A DNA stretch of 64,000 nt from Agrobacterium leguminum (lineage in GTDB: Bacteria > Pseudomonadota > Alphaproteobacteria > Rhizobiales > Rhizobiaceae), in NCBI RefSeq assembly GCF_015704895.1, contig NZ_JADQWB010000002.1, positions 519,578 through 583,577 of the forward strand. The letters run 5' to 3'. The translations under genes were made by a program, and so were the position numbers. Shown piece after piece: positions 37,621-46,631 of the stretch. Each line of letters opens with the position of its first letter. Within the stretch, counting starts at the first letter, position 1. Below the pieces are notes generated by a model that made no database searches, was not told where the DNA came from, and worked only from the letters and a program-made list of their open reading frames with translations.

Positions 37621-38052
37621 ATGCTGGCTTATGGCCTGAAAACGAAATGGACGGCAGCTCTGCTCGCCGTCTGTTTTCTTTTCGCGCACCCTGCCATTGC
37701 GGAAGTTTGCGACAAAGCAGGATGGGAACCAGAGGACGGCGTCGTTACCCTGTCTTCTGAGATAATAAGCGGGATAATTAGGTCGACCTTGGCGACTCTG
37801 CTGATCGCTCTGGGAGCATATAAGCGCTGGTTCTGGCTTGTTTGGTCCATGATGCTATATTTGCTGCTGGGGCTAATGGTTACGCTTTACGAGCCGCTTC
37901 TTGGAGATCCAAACGATCCATATATTGAAGCCATGATTAGAGAAGGCTGTCTGCACTCGCTATCGTGGATCATCATTACAGCCTCATTAAGCGTCCCGCT
38001 CCTTATAGGAACTGCAATTGTGCTTCAACGAACAACAAAAAGCCTGAGATAA
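37621..38052 (+). CDS. Unknown membrane protein inserted between infB and rbfA
   Basis: I do not recognise this 143-aa protein. It has an N-terminal signal-like hydrophobic stretch ending FAHPAIAE, a short Cys-containing polar segment, and three further hydrophobic segments (about 45-65, 70-92 and 113-133). That suggests a small inner-membrane protein with Cys residues at 30 and 110. It starts 3 bases after the infB stop and ends 1 base before rbfA. Base and codon use look unlike the neighbours: repeated ATA (Ile), AGG and AGA (Arg), and AT-rich stretches. No strong ribosome-binding site was seen. This reads as a recent, precise insertion into a highly expressed operon. Confidence 0.75.
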   Translation: MLAYGLKTKWTAALLAVCFLFAHPAIAEVCDKAGWEPEDGVVTLSSEIISGIIRSTLATLLIALGAYKRWFWLVWSMMLYLLLGLMVTLYEPLLGDPNDPYIEAMIREGCLHSLSWIIITASLSVPLLIGTAIVLQRTTKSLR

Positions 38053-38053
38053 A

Positions 38054-38470
38054 ATGGCAAAAGCTACATCATCGGCCCCTTCGCAACGCATGCTGCGTGT
38101 AGGCGAACAGGTGCGCGCCGCCCTGACACAAATTCTCCAGCGCGGTGAAGTCCGCGACGATCTGATCGAAGGCACCGTCATTTCCATCTCGGAAGTGCGC
38201 ATGTCTCCCGATCTGAAGATCGCCACCGCCTACGTGACGCCACTTGGCGTCGCCGATCACACCGACATCATCACGGCACTAAACCGCCACGCCAAGTTCA
38301 TGCGCGGCCGCCTTGGTCCGCAGCTTCGGCAGATGAAATACATGCCGGAACTGCGTTTCCGCGACGATACGAGTTTCGACAATTACCAGAAGATCGACGC
38401 ACTCCTGCGGTCACCGGAGGTGCAGCGCGATCTTGGACCTTCAAACGAAAAAGACGACGAACAGAACTGA
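38054..38470 (+). CDS. rbfA: 30S ribosome-binding factor RbfA
   Basis: RbfA (138 aa) binds the 30S subunit and helps mature the 5' end of 16S rRNA. The KH-like fold is visible, with the conserved [20 protein letters not shown] start and the [21 protein letters not shown] strand-helix segment. It follows the inserted membrane-protein gene by 1 base and precedes truB by 3 bases. Confidence 0.95.
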   Translation: MAKATSSAPSQRMLRVGEQVRAALTQILQRGEVRDDLIEGTVISISEVRMSPDLKIATAYVTPLGVADHTDIITALNRHAKFMRGRLGPQLRQMKYMPELRFRDDTSFDNYQKIDALLRSPEVQRDLGPSNEKDDEQN

Positions 38471-38473
38471 AGC

Positions 38474-39421
38474 ATGTCCAAACCACGCAAACAGCAAAAC
38501 CGCAAACCCAAGGGCCGTCCGATTTCCGGTTGGCTCATTCTCGACAAGCCGCTGGATTTCGGCTCCACCGAGGCCGTTTCCAAGATCAAATGGCTGTTCA
38601 ACGCCCAGAAGGCCGGCCATGCCGGCACGCTCGATCCGCTAGCTTCCGGCATGCTGCCGATCGCGCTTGGCGACGCCACCAAGACCGTCCCCTATGTCAT
38701 GGACGGCCGGAAAATCTACGAATTCACCGTCACCTGGGGTGAGCAGCGCGCGACCGACGATCTGGAAGGCGAGGTGGTCGAATCCTCCGATCTGCGCCCT
38801 GACGAACAGGCGATCCGCGATATCCTGCCCAATTACACTGGCGTTATCATGCAGACACCGCCGCAATTTTCGGCCATCAAGATCGCCGGCGAGCGCGCCT
38901 ATGATCTGGCGCGTGACGGCGAGACGGTGGAAATCCCGGCGCGGGAGGTGGAAATCCATCGCCTGACGCTGCTTGCCTGTCCGGACGCCAACACCGCGCA
39001 TTTCGAAGTGGAATGCGGCAAGGGTACTTATGTACGGGCACTGGCGCGCGACATGGGCCGCGATCTCGGCTGCTTCGGCCATATTTCGGAACTGCGCCGC
39101 ACCATGGTCGCCCCCTTCGGTGAAGACATGATGGTGCCGCTCGAAACCTTGACGGCACTGGAAGCAGTGGAGGATCGCGACGAGCGACTGGAGGCGCTGG
39201 ATGCCTTCCTGATCGACACGGCCGAGGCGCTTTCCGCCCTTCCCCGCCTCATCATCAACGATGACCAGGCGCACCGGCTGAAAATGGGCAACCCCATCCT
39301 GCTGCGCGGGCGCGATGCACCGGCCAATCATCCGGAAGCCTATGCCACCGCGCATGGCAAGCTCGTCGCCATTGGCGAAATCGGCGAAGGCGAATTCCGG
39401 CCGAAGCGTGTTTTCGGCTGA
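38474..39421 (+). CDS. truB: tRNA pseudouridine-55 synthase TruB
   Basis: TruB (315 aa) forms pseudouridine 55 in the T-loop of tRNAs. The catalytic Asp is in the motif [19 protein letters not shown] (about residue 50-65). The tRNA-binding segments [15 protein letters not shown] and [13 protein letters not shown] follow. A C-terminal PUA-like domain is present. It directly follows rbfA. A 225-base gap to rpsO contains a dispersed repeat at 39463. Confidence 0.96.
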   Translation: MSKPRKQQNRKPKGRPISGWLILDKPLDFGSTEAVSKIKWLFNAQKAGHAGTLDPLASGMLPIALGDATKTVPYVMDGRKIYEFTVTWGEQRATDDLEGEVVESSDLRPDEQAIRDILPNYTGVIMQTPPQFSAIKIAGERAYDLARDGETVEIPAREVEIHRLTLLACPDANTAHFEVECGKGTYVRALARDMGRDLGCFGHISELRRTMVAPFGEDMMVPLETLTALEAVEDRDERLEALDAFLIDTAEALSALPRLIINDDQAHRLKMGNPILLRGRDAPANHPEAYATAHGKLVAIGEIGEGEFRPKRVFG

Positions 39422-39462
39422 AACGGGCTCTATCTATTTGTTTTACGCGTTTCCGGACGGAA

Positions 39463-39478
39463 AACCGCTTCGCACTTT
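39463..39478. repeat. Dispersed intergenic element, copy 2
   Basis: This is the exact second copy of AACCGCTTCGCACTTT (first at 14205), followed by TTCCTGGAAACGCTC. It lies between truB and rpsO. Confidence 0.6.
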
Positions 39479-39646
39479 TCCTGGAAACGCTCATGGAGGC
39501 GCTGTCAATCGCCTCTTTCAATTGCACCCGGAATAGTTTATAGGCAGCGCCAGCTTGGGCTTTGCCTATGCTGCTGAATGGCCAGAGCTGGACGACATCC
39601 CGGCTTTAGGCGTCCCATTTTTCCTTAAAACAGAAAGGATCGTCCG

Positions 39647-39916
39647 ATGTCGATTACTGCAGAGCGCAAAGCCGCCCTCATCAAGGAATATGCCACGAAG
39701 GAAGGCGACACCGGTTCGCCGGAAGTTCAGGTTGCTATCCTGACCGAGCGGATCAACAACCTGACCGGTCACTTCAAGGACCACAAGAAGGACAACCACT
39801 CCCGTCGTGGCCTTCTGACGCTGGTTTCGAGCCGTCGTTCGCTTCTCGACTATCTGAAGAAGAAGGACGAAGCCCGTTACACCAAGCTGATCGGTGCTCT
39901 CGGCATTCGCCGCTAA
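39647..39916 (+). CDS. rpsO: 30S ribosomal protein S15
   Basis: S15 (89 aa) binds the central domain of 16S rRNA early in 30S assembly. The conserved [20 protein letters not shown] and [20 protein letters not shown] blocks are present. In many bacteria rpsO represses its own translation. It is followed by a terminator-like hairpin before pnp, the standard rpsO-pnp arrangement. Confidence 0.98.
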   Translation: MSITAERKAALIKEYATKEGDTGSPEVQVAILTERINNLTGHFKDHKKDNHSRRGLLTLVSSRRSLLDYLKKKDEARYTKLIGALGIRR

Positions 39917-39924
39917 TAACTTCT

Positions 39925-39958
39925 CCGGCGGGTTTCGCAACGATGCCCGCCGGTTTTT
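39925..39958 (+). terminator. Terminator between rpsO and pnp
   Basis: A stem CCGGCGGG/CCCGCCGG is followed by TTTTTAT, 8 bases past the rpsO stop. It probably ends most rpsO transcripts. The 277-base gap to pnp holds nothing else recognisable and may contain a separate pnp promoter. Confidence 0.8.
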
Positions 39959-40193
39959 ATATCCGGCCTTCGAGGCCACAGAAATTTCCGGGCGTTCGCC
40001 GCAAATGTGGCCCCGGACGATAAGGGTGACCCGGATGGGCCGGTGCCGCCTTTTTCAACCGCAGACCTGTCATGGGGCAGGATTGCCGGATGCTTGCTTT
40101 TCGAAGCCTCCCGCTGTCTTGCCCGTGATTGAGTCACAGCGCTGCTTCCGCCGGTACGACGCCGGAGCGGGCAGCCACAACCAAGGACAAGAT

Positions 40194-42341
40194 ATGTTCA
40201 ATCAACACTCCGTGGAAATCGAATGGGCAGGCCGCCCGCTGAAGCTCGAGACCGGCAAGGTTGCCCGTCAGGCTGACGGCGCCGTCATCGCAACCTACGG
40301 CGAGACGATGGTTCTCGCGACCGTGGTTTCCGCAAAGTCTCCGAAGCCGGGCCAGGACTTCTTCCCGCTGACCGTCAACTATCAGGAAAAGACCTACGCA
40401 GCCGGCAAGATCCCCGGTGGCTACTTCAAGCGCGAAGGCCGTCCGAGCGAAAACGAAACGCTGGTTTCGCGCCTGATCGACCGTCCGATCCGCCCGCTTT
40501 TCCCGGAAGGCTACAAGAATGACACGCAGGTCGTCGTCACCGTCATCCAGCACGATCTGGAAAACAACCCCGACATTCTGTCGATGGTCGCCACTTCGGC
40601 TGCGCTGACCCTTTCCGGCATTCCGTTCATGGGTCCGATCGGCGGCGCACGCGTTGGCTACATCAACGGTGAATACGTTCTGAACCCGCATCTGGACGAG
40701 ATGGAAGAATCCACGCTCGACCTGGTTGTCGCCGGTACCTCCGACGCCGTTCTGATGGTTGAATCCGAAGCCAAGGAACTCAACGAAGACGTCATGCTCG
40801 GCGCCGTCATGTTCGGCCACAAGGGCTTCCAGCCGGTTATCGACGCGATCATCAAGCTCGCCGAAGTTGCCGCCAAGGAACCGCGCGAATTCGAACCGGA
40901 AGATTTCTCCGCGCTCGAAAACGAAATGCTGGCGCTCGCCGAAGCCGAACTGCGCGACGCCTACAAGATCACCGAAAAGGCAGCCCGCTACGCCGCCGTT
41001 GACGCCGTTAAGGCAAAGGTGAAGGCGCACTTCCTGCCGGAAGAAGGCGAAGCCAAGTACACGCCGGAAGAAATCGGCGCTGTCTTCAAGCACCTTCAGG
41101 CGAAGATCGTTCGCTGGAACGTTCTCGACACCAAGAGCCGTATCGATGGCCGCGACCTGTCGACCGTTCGTCCGATCATCTCGGAAGTCGGCCTTCTGCC
41201 GCGCACGCACGGTTCGGCACTGTTCACCCGCGGTGAAACCCAGGCGATCGTTGTCGCGACCCTCGGCACCGGCGAAGATGAGCAGTATGTCGACAGCCTC
41301 ACCGGCATGTACAAGGAACGCTTCCTGCTGCATTACAACTTCCCGCCCTACTCGGTCGGCGAAACAGGCCGCATGGGTTCCCCGGGCCGTCGCGAAATCG
41401 GTCACGGCAAGCTCGCATGGCGCGCTATCCGCCCGATGCTGCCGACTGCGGAACAGTTCCCCTACACGCTGCGCGTCGTTTCCGAAATCACCGAGTCCAA
41501 CGGCTCCTCGTCGATGGCAACGGTTTGCGGCACCTCGCTTGCACTGATGGACGCCGGCGTTCCGCTGGCAAAGCCGGTTGCCGGTATCGCCATGGGCCTC
41601 ATCCTTGAAGGCGAGCGCTTTGCGGTTCTCTCCGACATCCTCGGTGACGAAGATCACCTCGGCGATATGGACTTCAAGGTTGCGGGTACTGCCGACGGCA
41701 TCACCTCGCTGCAGATGGACATCAAGATCGCCGGTATCACCGAAGAGATCATGAAGATCGCTCTGGAGCAGGCACAGGGTGGCCGCAAGCACATCCTCGG
41801 CGAAATGGCCAATGCCATCACCGAGAGCCGCAGCCAGCTCGGCGAATTCGCACCACGCATCGAAGTTATGAACATTCCGGTCGACAAGATCCGTGAAGTC
41901 ATCGGTTCCGGCGGCAAGGTCATTCGCGAAATCGTCGAGAAGACCGGCGCGAAGATCAACATCGAAGACGACGGCACCGTCAAGATCGCTTCTTCTTCCG
42001 GCAAGGAAATCGAAGCGGCCCGCAAGTGGATCCACTCCATCGTTGCGGAACCGGAAGTCGGCCAGATCTACGAAGGCACGGTTGTGAAGACCGCTGACTT
42101 CGGCGCTTTCGTCAACTTCTTCGGCGCCCGTGACGGCCTCGTCCACATCTCGCAGCTCGCTTCCGAGCGTGTCGCCAAGACCTCTGACGTCGTCAAGGAA
42201 GGCGACAAGGTCTGGGTGAAGCTGATGGGCTTCGACGAGCGTGGCAAGGTTCGCCTGTCCATGAAGGTTGTCGACCAGGCAACCGGCAAGGAAGTCGCTG
42301 CCGACAAGAAGAAGGAAGACGGCGAAGCCGCTGCCGAATAA
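40194..42341 (+). CDS. pnp: Polyribonucleotide nucleotidyltransferase (PNPase)
   Basis: PNPase (715 aa) degrades RNA from the 3' end using phosphate, as part of RNA turnover. Two RNase PH-like domains (about 10-210 and 315-545) flank an alpha-helical linker. The second contains [18 protein letters not shown] and the catalytic [15 protein letters not shown] acidic residues. A KH domain (about 555-610, with [15 protein letters not shown]) and an S1 domain (to about 690) follow, with an acidic Lys/Glu tail. The start at 40194 is preceded by AAGGA. The frame stays open upstream to 39894, overlapping rpsO, but that part is not family-like. Confidence 0.98.
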   Translation: MFNQHSVEIEWAGRPLKLETGKVARQADGAVIATYGETMVLATVVSAKSPKPGQDFFPLTVNYQEKTYAAGKIPGGYFKREGRPSENETLVSRLIDRPIRPLFPEGYKNDTQVVVTVIQHDLENNPDILSMVATSAALTLSGIPFMGPIGGARVGYINGEYVLNPHLDEMEESTLDLVVAGTSDAVLMVESEAKELNEDVMLGAVMFGHKGFQPVIDAIIKLAEVAAKEPREFEPEDFSALENEMLALAEAELRDAYKITEKAARYAAVDAVKAKVKAHFLPEEGEAKYTPEEIGAVFKHLQAKIVRWNVLDTKSRIDGRDLSTVRPIISEVGLLPRTHGSALFTRGETQAIVVATLGTGEDEQYVDSLTGMYKERFLLHYNFPPYSVGETGRMGSPGRREIGHGKLAWRAIRPMLPTAEQFPYTLRVVSEITESNGSSSMATVCGTSLALMDAGVPLAKPVAGIAMGLILEGERFAVLSDILGDEDHLGDMDFKVAGTADGITSLQMDIKIAGITEEIMKIALEQAQGGRKHILGEMANAITESRSQLGEFAPRIEVMNIPVDKIREVIGSGGKVIREIVEKTGAKINIEDDGTVKIASSSGKEIEAARKWIHSIVAEPEVGQIYEGTVVKTADFGAFVNFFGARDGLVHISQLASERVAKTSDVVKEGDKVWVKLMGFDERGKVRLSMKVVDQATGKEVAADKKKEDGEAAAE

Positions 42342-42364
42342 GGCCGCGCCGCCAGACCCTATCG

Positions 42365-42393
42365 AGGCGCGGGTTTTGCCCGCGCCTTTTTTT
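42365..42393 (+). terminator. Terminator of pnp
   Basis: A stem GGCGCGGG/CCCGCGCC with TTTTG loop and a TTTTTTT tail is located 24 bases past the pnp stop. Confidence 0.9.
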
Positions 42394-42420
42394 CGTTTTG
42401 TTATCGTTTGTCTTTTCTGG

Positions 42421-42440
42421 AAAACCGGTTTCCACTTTTC
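42421..42440. repeat. Dispersed intergenic element, diverged copy 3
   Basis: AAAACCGGTTTCCACTTTTC resembles copies at 14203 and 39461 (AAAACCGCTTCGCACTTTTC at the latter), differing at a few positions. It lies just upstream of the rsmC-like gene. Confidence 0.45.
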
Positions 42441-42475
42441 CCTGACAAACTCCATCCTACCTCGAGGACGCTCCC

Positions 42476-43492
42476 ATGAGCCGTGACGCCGTGAAAACCC
42501 TTTTCCATCCCTTCGCCTCGGACATGCTTTCCATGCCGAAAGAGGGCGAACGCGTTCTGTTTCTGGGAGCGGAAGCCGGTCCCCGGCTGGACGGTTTTGA
42601 CGCGGAGATCGTCGCGGTTCAGCATCTACGGCCGCTTTATCGTGCTCTGCAGGCTCAGGGCGCAGAGGTGACACCGGATATTTCGGGCGAGGATTACGAT
42701 GCGGCGCTGCTGCTCTGCGGCAAACATCGCGGCGAGAATGAAAACCGCGTCGCCGAAGCGCTTTCGCGCGTGAAGGCCGGTGGCCTGATCGTCGCGGCCG
42801 GATCGAAGGAAGACGGCATCGTGACGCTGCGCAAGACGCTGGCAAAGCTTGGCATCGAAGCGGAATCGACGCCGAAGTATCACGGCGTCGCTCTCTGGTT
42901 CAAACGGCCGGACGATGTTGCAGCCGTCGTATCGAAGCTCGCTCAAAAGCCCGTCACGGTCGAAGGCCGCTTCACCGCCCTGCCCGGCATGTTCTCCCAT
43001 GACCGCGTGGATGACGGCTCGGAACTGCTCGCATCGCGCCTGCCGACCGATTTTGACGGCAATGCCGCCGATTTCGGCGCGGGCTGGGGTTATCTCTCCG
43101 TCATGCTGGCCGAGAAATCGCCGCGCACGGCCCGTATCGATCTGTTCGAGGCGGACTGGAATGCGCTGGAATTCGCCAAAACCAATCTTCTCGAAAACAA
43201 TCCGCGGCTGACGGCGCGCTTCTTCTGGCAGGATCTGGCAAACGAACCGCCGAAGGAAAAATACGATCTCATCATCATGAACCCGCCTTTCCATGCGGCG
43301 GGACAGGCAGCAGAACCTGCTCTCGGGCAGGCTTTCATCAAGGCTGCCGCCGGCGCGCTGCGCAGCGGCGGCAAGCTGCTGATGGTCGCCAATCGTGGCA
43401 TGCCCTATGAGCCGGTGCTCGCGGCGGAATTCCGCACCAGCACTGAAGTGTGCCGCAATGCCCGCTTCAAGATTCTGAGCGCCCAGAAATAA
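42476..43492 (+). CDS. RsmC-like class I SAM-dependent methyltransferase
   Basis: A 338-aa methyltransferase resembling RsmC, which makes m2G1207 in 16S rRNA. It has two Rossmann-type halves. The N-terminal half (about 1-160) is a degenerate copy that helps RNA binding. The C-terminal half (about 165-335) holds the SAM motif DFGAGWGYLSVMLAE, an acidic DLFEADWNALEFA and the catalytic NPPFHAAG motif for exocyclic amines of guanine. The start at 42476 follows GAGGACGCTCCC. Family identity is good; the exact modified base is inferred. Confidence 0.87.
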   Translation: MSRDAVKTLFHPFASDMLSMPKEGERVLFLGAEAGPRLDGFDAEIVAVQHLRPLYRALQAQGAEVTPDISGEDYDAALLLCGKHRGENENRVAEALSRVKAGGLIVAAGSKEDGIVTLRKTLAKLGIEAESTPKYHGVALWFKRPDDVAAVVSKLAQKPVTVEGRFTALPGMFSHDRVDDGSELLASRLPTDFDGNAADFGAGWGYLSVMLAEKSPRTARIDLFEADWNALEFAKTNLLENNPRLTARFFWQDLANEPPKEKYDLIIMNPPFHAAGQAAEPALGQAFIKAAAGALRSGGKLLMVANRGMPYEPVLAAEFRTSTEVCRNARFKILSAQK

Positions 43493-43509
43493 TCAACTCG
43501 GCAGAATAA

Positions 43510-44454
43510 TCAGCTCAGCAGCCATGCCCACAGCGACACGGAAAGAACGCCTGTCGCCGTGGAAATGCTGATGGTGGAGGCCGCAACGCTGTGGCCGATG
43601 CCAAAGCGGTTGGCGATCAGCCAGGCATTCACGCCCGTCGGCACGGAAGATGTGAGCACAAGCGCTGCCGTCCATTCCCGGCTGAGGCCGAGAAAGTGAC
43701 CCATAGCCCAGACACAGGCCGGGAAAAACAGTAGCTTGAACACCGTCATGGTGACGGCAATGCCGAGATTGCCGCGAATGGTGTATTTCGTCAGCGCCAT
43801 TCCGAGCGAGATAAGCGCCGCCGGCCCCGCCATGGAGGCGATCTGATCGACCACGGTTTTCAGGATGGGCGTCAGCGCCACGCCGGAAACATTGGTCGAA
43901 AGCCCGATGAACAGGCCGATCACCAAAGGATTGGTGATGAGGTTGCGGCCCACCTGCTTGAAGACCGCCGCCATGCTTCGCTTTTCTCCGCCGACCGCCT
44001 TGTGCGTGGCGTTTTCCATCAGGATCGTGCCGGCGATCATCATCACCGGCAAGTGGATGGCCAGCAGAATGGAGAGAGCCACCAGCCCCTCATCCCCGAC
44101 GGAGCGCCCGACGAGCGGCAGGCCGATGAAGATATTGTTGGCAAAGGCGGAGGAAATGCCGGCAATGACGGCGATGCGGACATCCTGCTTGAAGACATAA
44201 CGGGTGACGATATGCCCGACCGTCCAGGTGACGGCCACGCCGGCGAAATAGGCGATCCAGAGCCGGAAGGGCGAAGCACCGTGAAAATTCGCTTCCGCAA
44301 GTGTGCGGAAGATCAAGGTCGGCACGGCGATCTTGAACACGAAATCGCTGAGGATATCGCCGGCATCGGCCCTGAACAGACCGGCCTTGACGGTGAGCCA
44401 GCCGATCAGGATGAGAATGAAAATCGGGGCGACATTCGCGGCAACGGCAGACAT
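43510..44454 (-). CDS. AEC (auxin efflux carrier-like) family transporter
   Basis: A 314-aa transporter of the AEC family, with about 9-10 hydrophobic segments across the whole length. It starts MSAVAANVAPIFILILIGWL, and the GISSAFANNIFIGLPL segment carries the helix-breaking Asn-Pro/Gly residues typical of the family. Substrates in bacteria include malate, citrate and other carboxylates. I chose the ATG at 44454 because the membrane segment starts right after it; the longer frame to 44646 adds a basic non-conserved leader. No clear ribosome-binding site was seen. Confidence 0.85.
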   Translation of the reverse strand: MSAVAANVAPIFILILIGWLTVKAGLFRADAGDILSDFVFKIAVPTLIFRTLAEANFHGASPFRLWIAYFAGVAVTWTVGHIVTRYVFKQDVRIAVIAGISSAFANNIFIGLPLVGRSVGDEGLVALSILLAIHLPVMMIAGTILMENATHKAVGGEKRSMAAVFKQVGRNLITNPLVIGLFIGLSTNVSGVALTPILKTVVDQIASMAGPAALISLGMALTKYTIRGNLGIAVTMTVFKLLFFPACVWAMGHFLGLSREWTAALVLTSSVPTGVNAWLIANRFGIGHSVAASTISISTATGVLSVSLWAWLLS

Positions 44455-44647
44455 GGAGGGAAAGCTTTCGCGGCTTTTGCGGGAGATACTCCGCTTTAGA
44501 GCCTTTTCCACGGGAATGGAATCGCGAAAACGCTCCCACTGTTTGTTTTCGCCAAATGGGCGCCCAAGAAGGAGGAGGCCAGTGAGCCGCTTCGGGCAGA
44601 AAGCGCATCTTGGCCCGTAAAATTCGCAAGGCCGAACGTTGCCCAAA

Positions 44648-44676
44648 AGAAAAAGCGGGGTCTCCCCCGCCTTTTG
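44648..44676 (-). terminator. Terminator of the 25-aa small ORF
   Basis: A stem GCGGGG/CCCCGC with TCTC loop, followed on the minus strand by CTTTTTCTTTT, lies 7 bases past the small ORF stop. Confidence 0.75.
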
Positions 44677-44682
44677 TGTCCG

Positions 44683-44760
44683 TTATATGCCGCCAGTACA
44701 TCCGTGGCGGAGATAACGGTTGAGCCAGAAGACCATCATGTCTTCCATTCCGGTATGCAT
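44683..44760 (-). CDS. Small ORF of 25 codons, unknown
   Basis: A short frame on the minus strand encodes 25 residues ending RYLRHGCTGGI, with an aromatic/basic middle. AAGG is 7 bases upstream of its ATG (AAGGTGTGTGA-ATG). A terminator hairpin follows almost immediately, so the locus looks like a compact independent transcript. It lies in the 478-base gap between the divergent AEC transporter and adenosine kinase; the rest of that gap shows nothing I can name. The 16-base core of the ORF recurs at 15847, where it would read DHGCTGID. I do not recognise the peptide. It could be a leader peptide, a small membrane-active peptide or an sRNA with a chance frame. Confidence 0.5.
   Translation of the reverse strand: MHTGMEDMMVFWLNRYLRHGCTGGI
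44692..44707 (-). repeat. 16-base motif shared with 15847, copy 2
   Basis: GCCAGTACATCCGTGG, inside the small ORF above; on the minus strand it encodes the CHGCTG-like core HGCTG. See the copy at 15847-15862. Confidence 0.5.
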
Positions 44761-44932
44761 TCACACACCTTTTGCTCTGACAAATGAAATAGCTTAACCA
44801 CATTACAGGCAGATGACGCGTTTTCGCTCCTCGCGGAGAACCGCATATTTTCTGTTTGGGCTTTTCTTGCCGCCAGAAATGTTTAAGACCTTTCGAAAAA
44901 TACGCACACACCGTGCGAAACGGATAGGGCCT

Positions 44933-45925
44933 ATGACGAAATTCGACGTACTGACTGTCGGCAATGCCATCGTCGACATCATTTCCCGCTGCGATGATCG
45001 CTTTCTCAACGACAATGCCATTACCAAAGGCGCGATGAACCTCATCGATGCGGAACGGGCCGAGTTGCTTTACTCGCTGATGGGACCGGCTCTCGAAGCC
45101 TCCGGCGGCAGCGCTGGCAACACGGCAGCGGGCGTGGCGAATTTCGGCGGCAAGGCCGCCTATTTCGGTAAGGTGGCCGAAGACCAGCTCGGCGAAATCT
45201 TCCAGCACGATATTCGCGCGCAGGGCGTCTATTTCGAAACCAAGCCGGAAGGCACCTTCCCGCCGACTGCGCGTTCGATGATCTTCGTCACCGAAGATGG
45301 AGAGCGTTCGATGAATACCTATCTCGGCGCCTGCGTCGATCTCGGTCCTGAAGACGTGGAAGAAGACGTGGTGGCGGATACGAAAGTCACCTACTTCGAG
45401 GGTTACCTTTGGGACCCGCCGCGCGCCAAGGACGCCATTCGCGAATGCGCCCGCATTGCCCATGAAAACGGCCGCGAAGTCTCCATGACGCTTTCCGACA
45501 GCTTCTGCGTCGGCCGCTATCGCGACGAATTCCTCGACCTGATGCGCTCCGGTACTGTGGACATTGTTTTCGCCAACAAGCAGGAAGCGCTTTCGCTATA
45601 CGAAACCGACGATTTCGAGCTTGCTCTGACCAAAATCGCAGCCGACTGCAAGATCGCAGCGGTGACGATGAGCGAGGAAGGCGCCGTCATCCTGCGCGGC
45701 ATGGAACGTGTGAAGGTCGAAGCCTATCCGGTGCATGATGTGGTCGACACGACGGGCGCCGGTGATCTTTTCGCCGCCGGCTTCCTGTTCGGTTATACGC
45801 AGGACCGGTCGCTCGAAGATTGCGGCAAGCTCGGCTGCCTTGCGGCTGCCGCCGTCATTCAGCAGGTCGGGCCGCGCCCGATGTCATCGCTCAAGGCGCT
45901 TGGCGAGAAGCACGGCCTTATTTAA
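44933..45925 (+). CDS. adoK: Adenosine kinase (PfkB/ribokinase family)
   Basis: A 330-aa PfkB-family kinase of the adenosine kinase type, which phosphorylates adenosine to AMP for purine salvage. The two PfkB signatures are present: GGSAGNTAAGVANFGG (about 55-70) and DTTGAGDLFAAGFLFG (about 270-285) with the catalytic Asp. The start at 44933 follows GGATAGGG; the longer frame from 44813 is not family-like. The 3' end overlaps the convergent SH3-domain gene by 8 bases. A related sugar kinase cannot be fully excluded. Confidence 0.9.
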   Translation: MTKFDVLTVGNAIVDIISRCDDRFLNDNAITKGAMNLIDAERAELLYSLMGPALEASGGSAGNTAAGVANFGGKAAYFGKVAEDQLGEIFQHDIRAQGVYFETKPEGTFPPTARSMIFVTEDGERSMNTYLGACVDLGPEDVEEDVVADTKVTYFEGYLWDPPRAKDAIRECARIAHENGREVSMTLSDSFCVGRYRDEFLDLMRSGTVDIVFANKQEALSLYETDDFELALTKIAADCKIAAVTMSEEGAVILRGMERVKVEAYPVHDVVDTTGAGDLFAAGFLFGYTQDRSLEDCGKLGCLAAAAVIQQVGPRPMSSLKALGEKHGLI

Positions 45926-46457
45926 AGGCTTCACCGGGGTAAGCACCCCAGATTTCGCCCTGCGAAACCCAGCCCGAGGCCTGGCCGGCCTCGGCGCGGC
46001 ACCAGTCGCCATTGCATTCGCCGATCCTGAAGACGACGCCCGGCTCAAGCCGCGCCACGACGGAAGCGCCCGACTGCGCCTCGCGGCGCATGTTCACGTA
46101 AACTTCCTTGCCCTTGCCACGCATCCACGGAGCCGCAACGGCCGTGCGCTCACCGGAAAGCAGAGCCTGGTTGACCCAGCCTTCCGTCCCATCAGCATCG
46201 CGGATGCGCCGCCAGTTTTCATATTCCTGAATGATTTCCACCGGCATTCCCGATTTGAGATACATCCATGACACGGCATAATCCGTGCTCGGTCCGATGC
46301 GCATGTTGACGCGCTTGGATTTCAGGCTGACAAAACGTGGCAGCGGCAAACCACTTGCGCCTTTGGCGGCACCCTGCGCCATGGCGTCGGTTGCCGCACC
46401 GAGGAGGCCCAAAGACAATGCAATGCAAACGATAGAAACCACACTGCGCATGCCCAT
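45918..46457 (-). CDS. SH3 domain-containing exported protein
   Basis: A 179-aa secreted protein with a signal peptide (cleavage near ATDAMAQ). Two bacterial SH3-like repeats follow: about 45-110 (VNMRIGPSTDYAVSWMYLKS, WRRIRDADGTEGWVNQALL) and about 115-175 (VYVNMRREAQSGASVVARLEP, WCRAEAGQASGWVSQGEIWG). Such repeats bind peptidoglycan or proteins in the periplasm. The ATG at 46457 follows AGGAAACGGAA; ATG 46451 is an alternative. It converges on, and overlaps, the adenosine kinase stop. Confidence 0.88.
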   Translation of the reverse strand: MGMRSVVSIVCIALSLGLLGAATDAMAQGAAKGASGLPLPRFVSLKSKRVNMRIGPSTDYAVSWMYLKSGMPVEIIQEYENWRRIRDADGTEGWVNQALLSGERTAVAAPWMRGKGKEVYVNMRREAQSGASVVARLEPGVVFRIGECNGDWCRAEAGQASGWVSQGEIWGAYPGEAFK

Positions 46458-46631
46458 TTCCGTTTCCTGCCTTCTGCAAACCGGATGATATTTAAGGAGG
46501 CTCGCTTCCACATGCCTCAAGCTTCAGCGAGTTTTGTTTGTCTTCGCCGGTGGGTCTGGTAGAAACGCCCTGATTGAAAGAAATTATCGCTCTTTCTGGT
46601 TAATGACTTCTGAACAAGGCAGCGGCAAACG

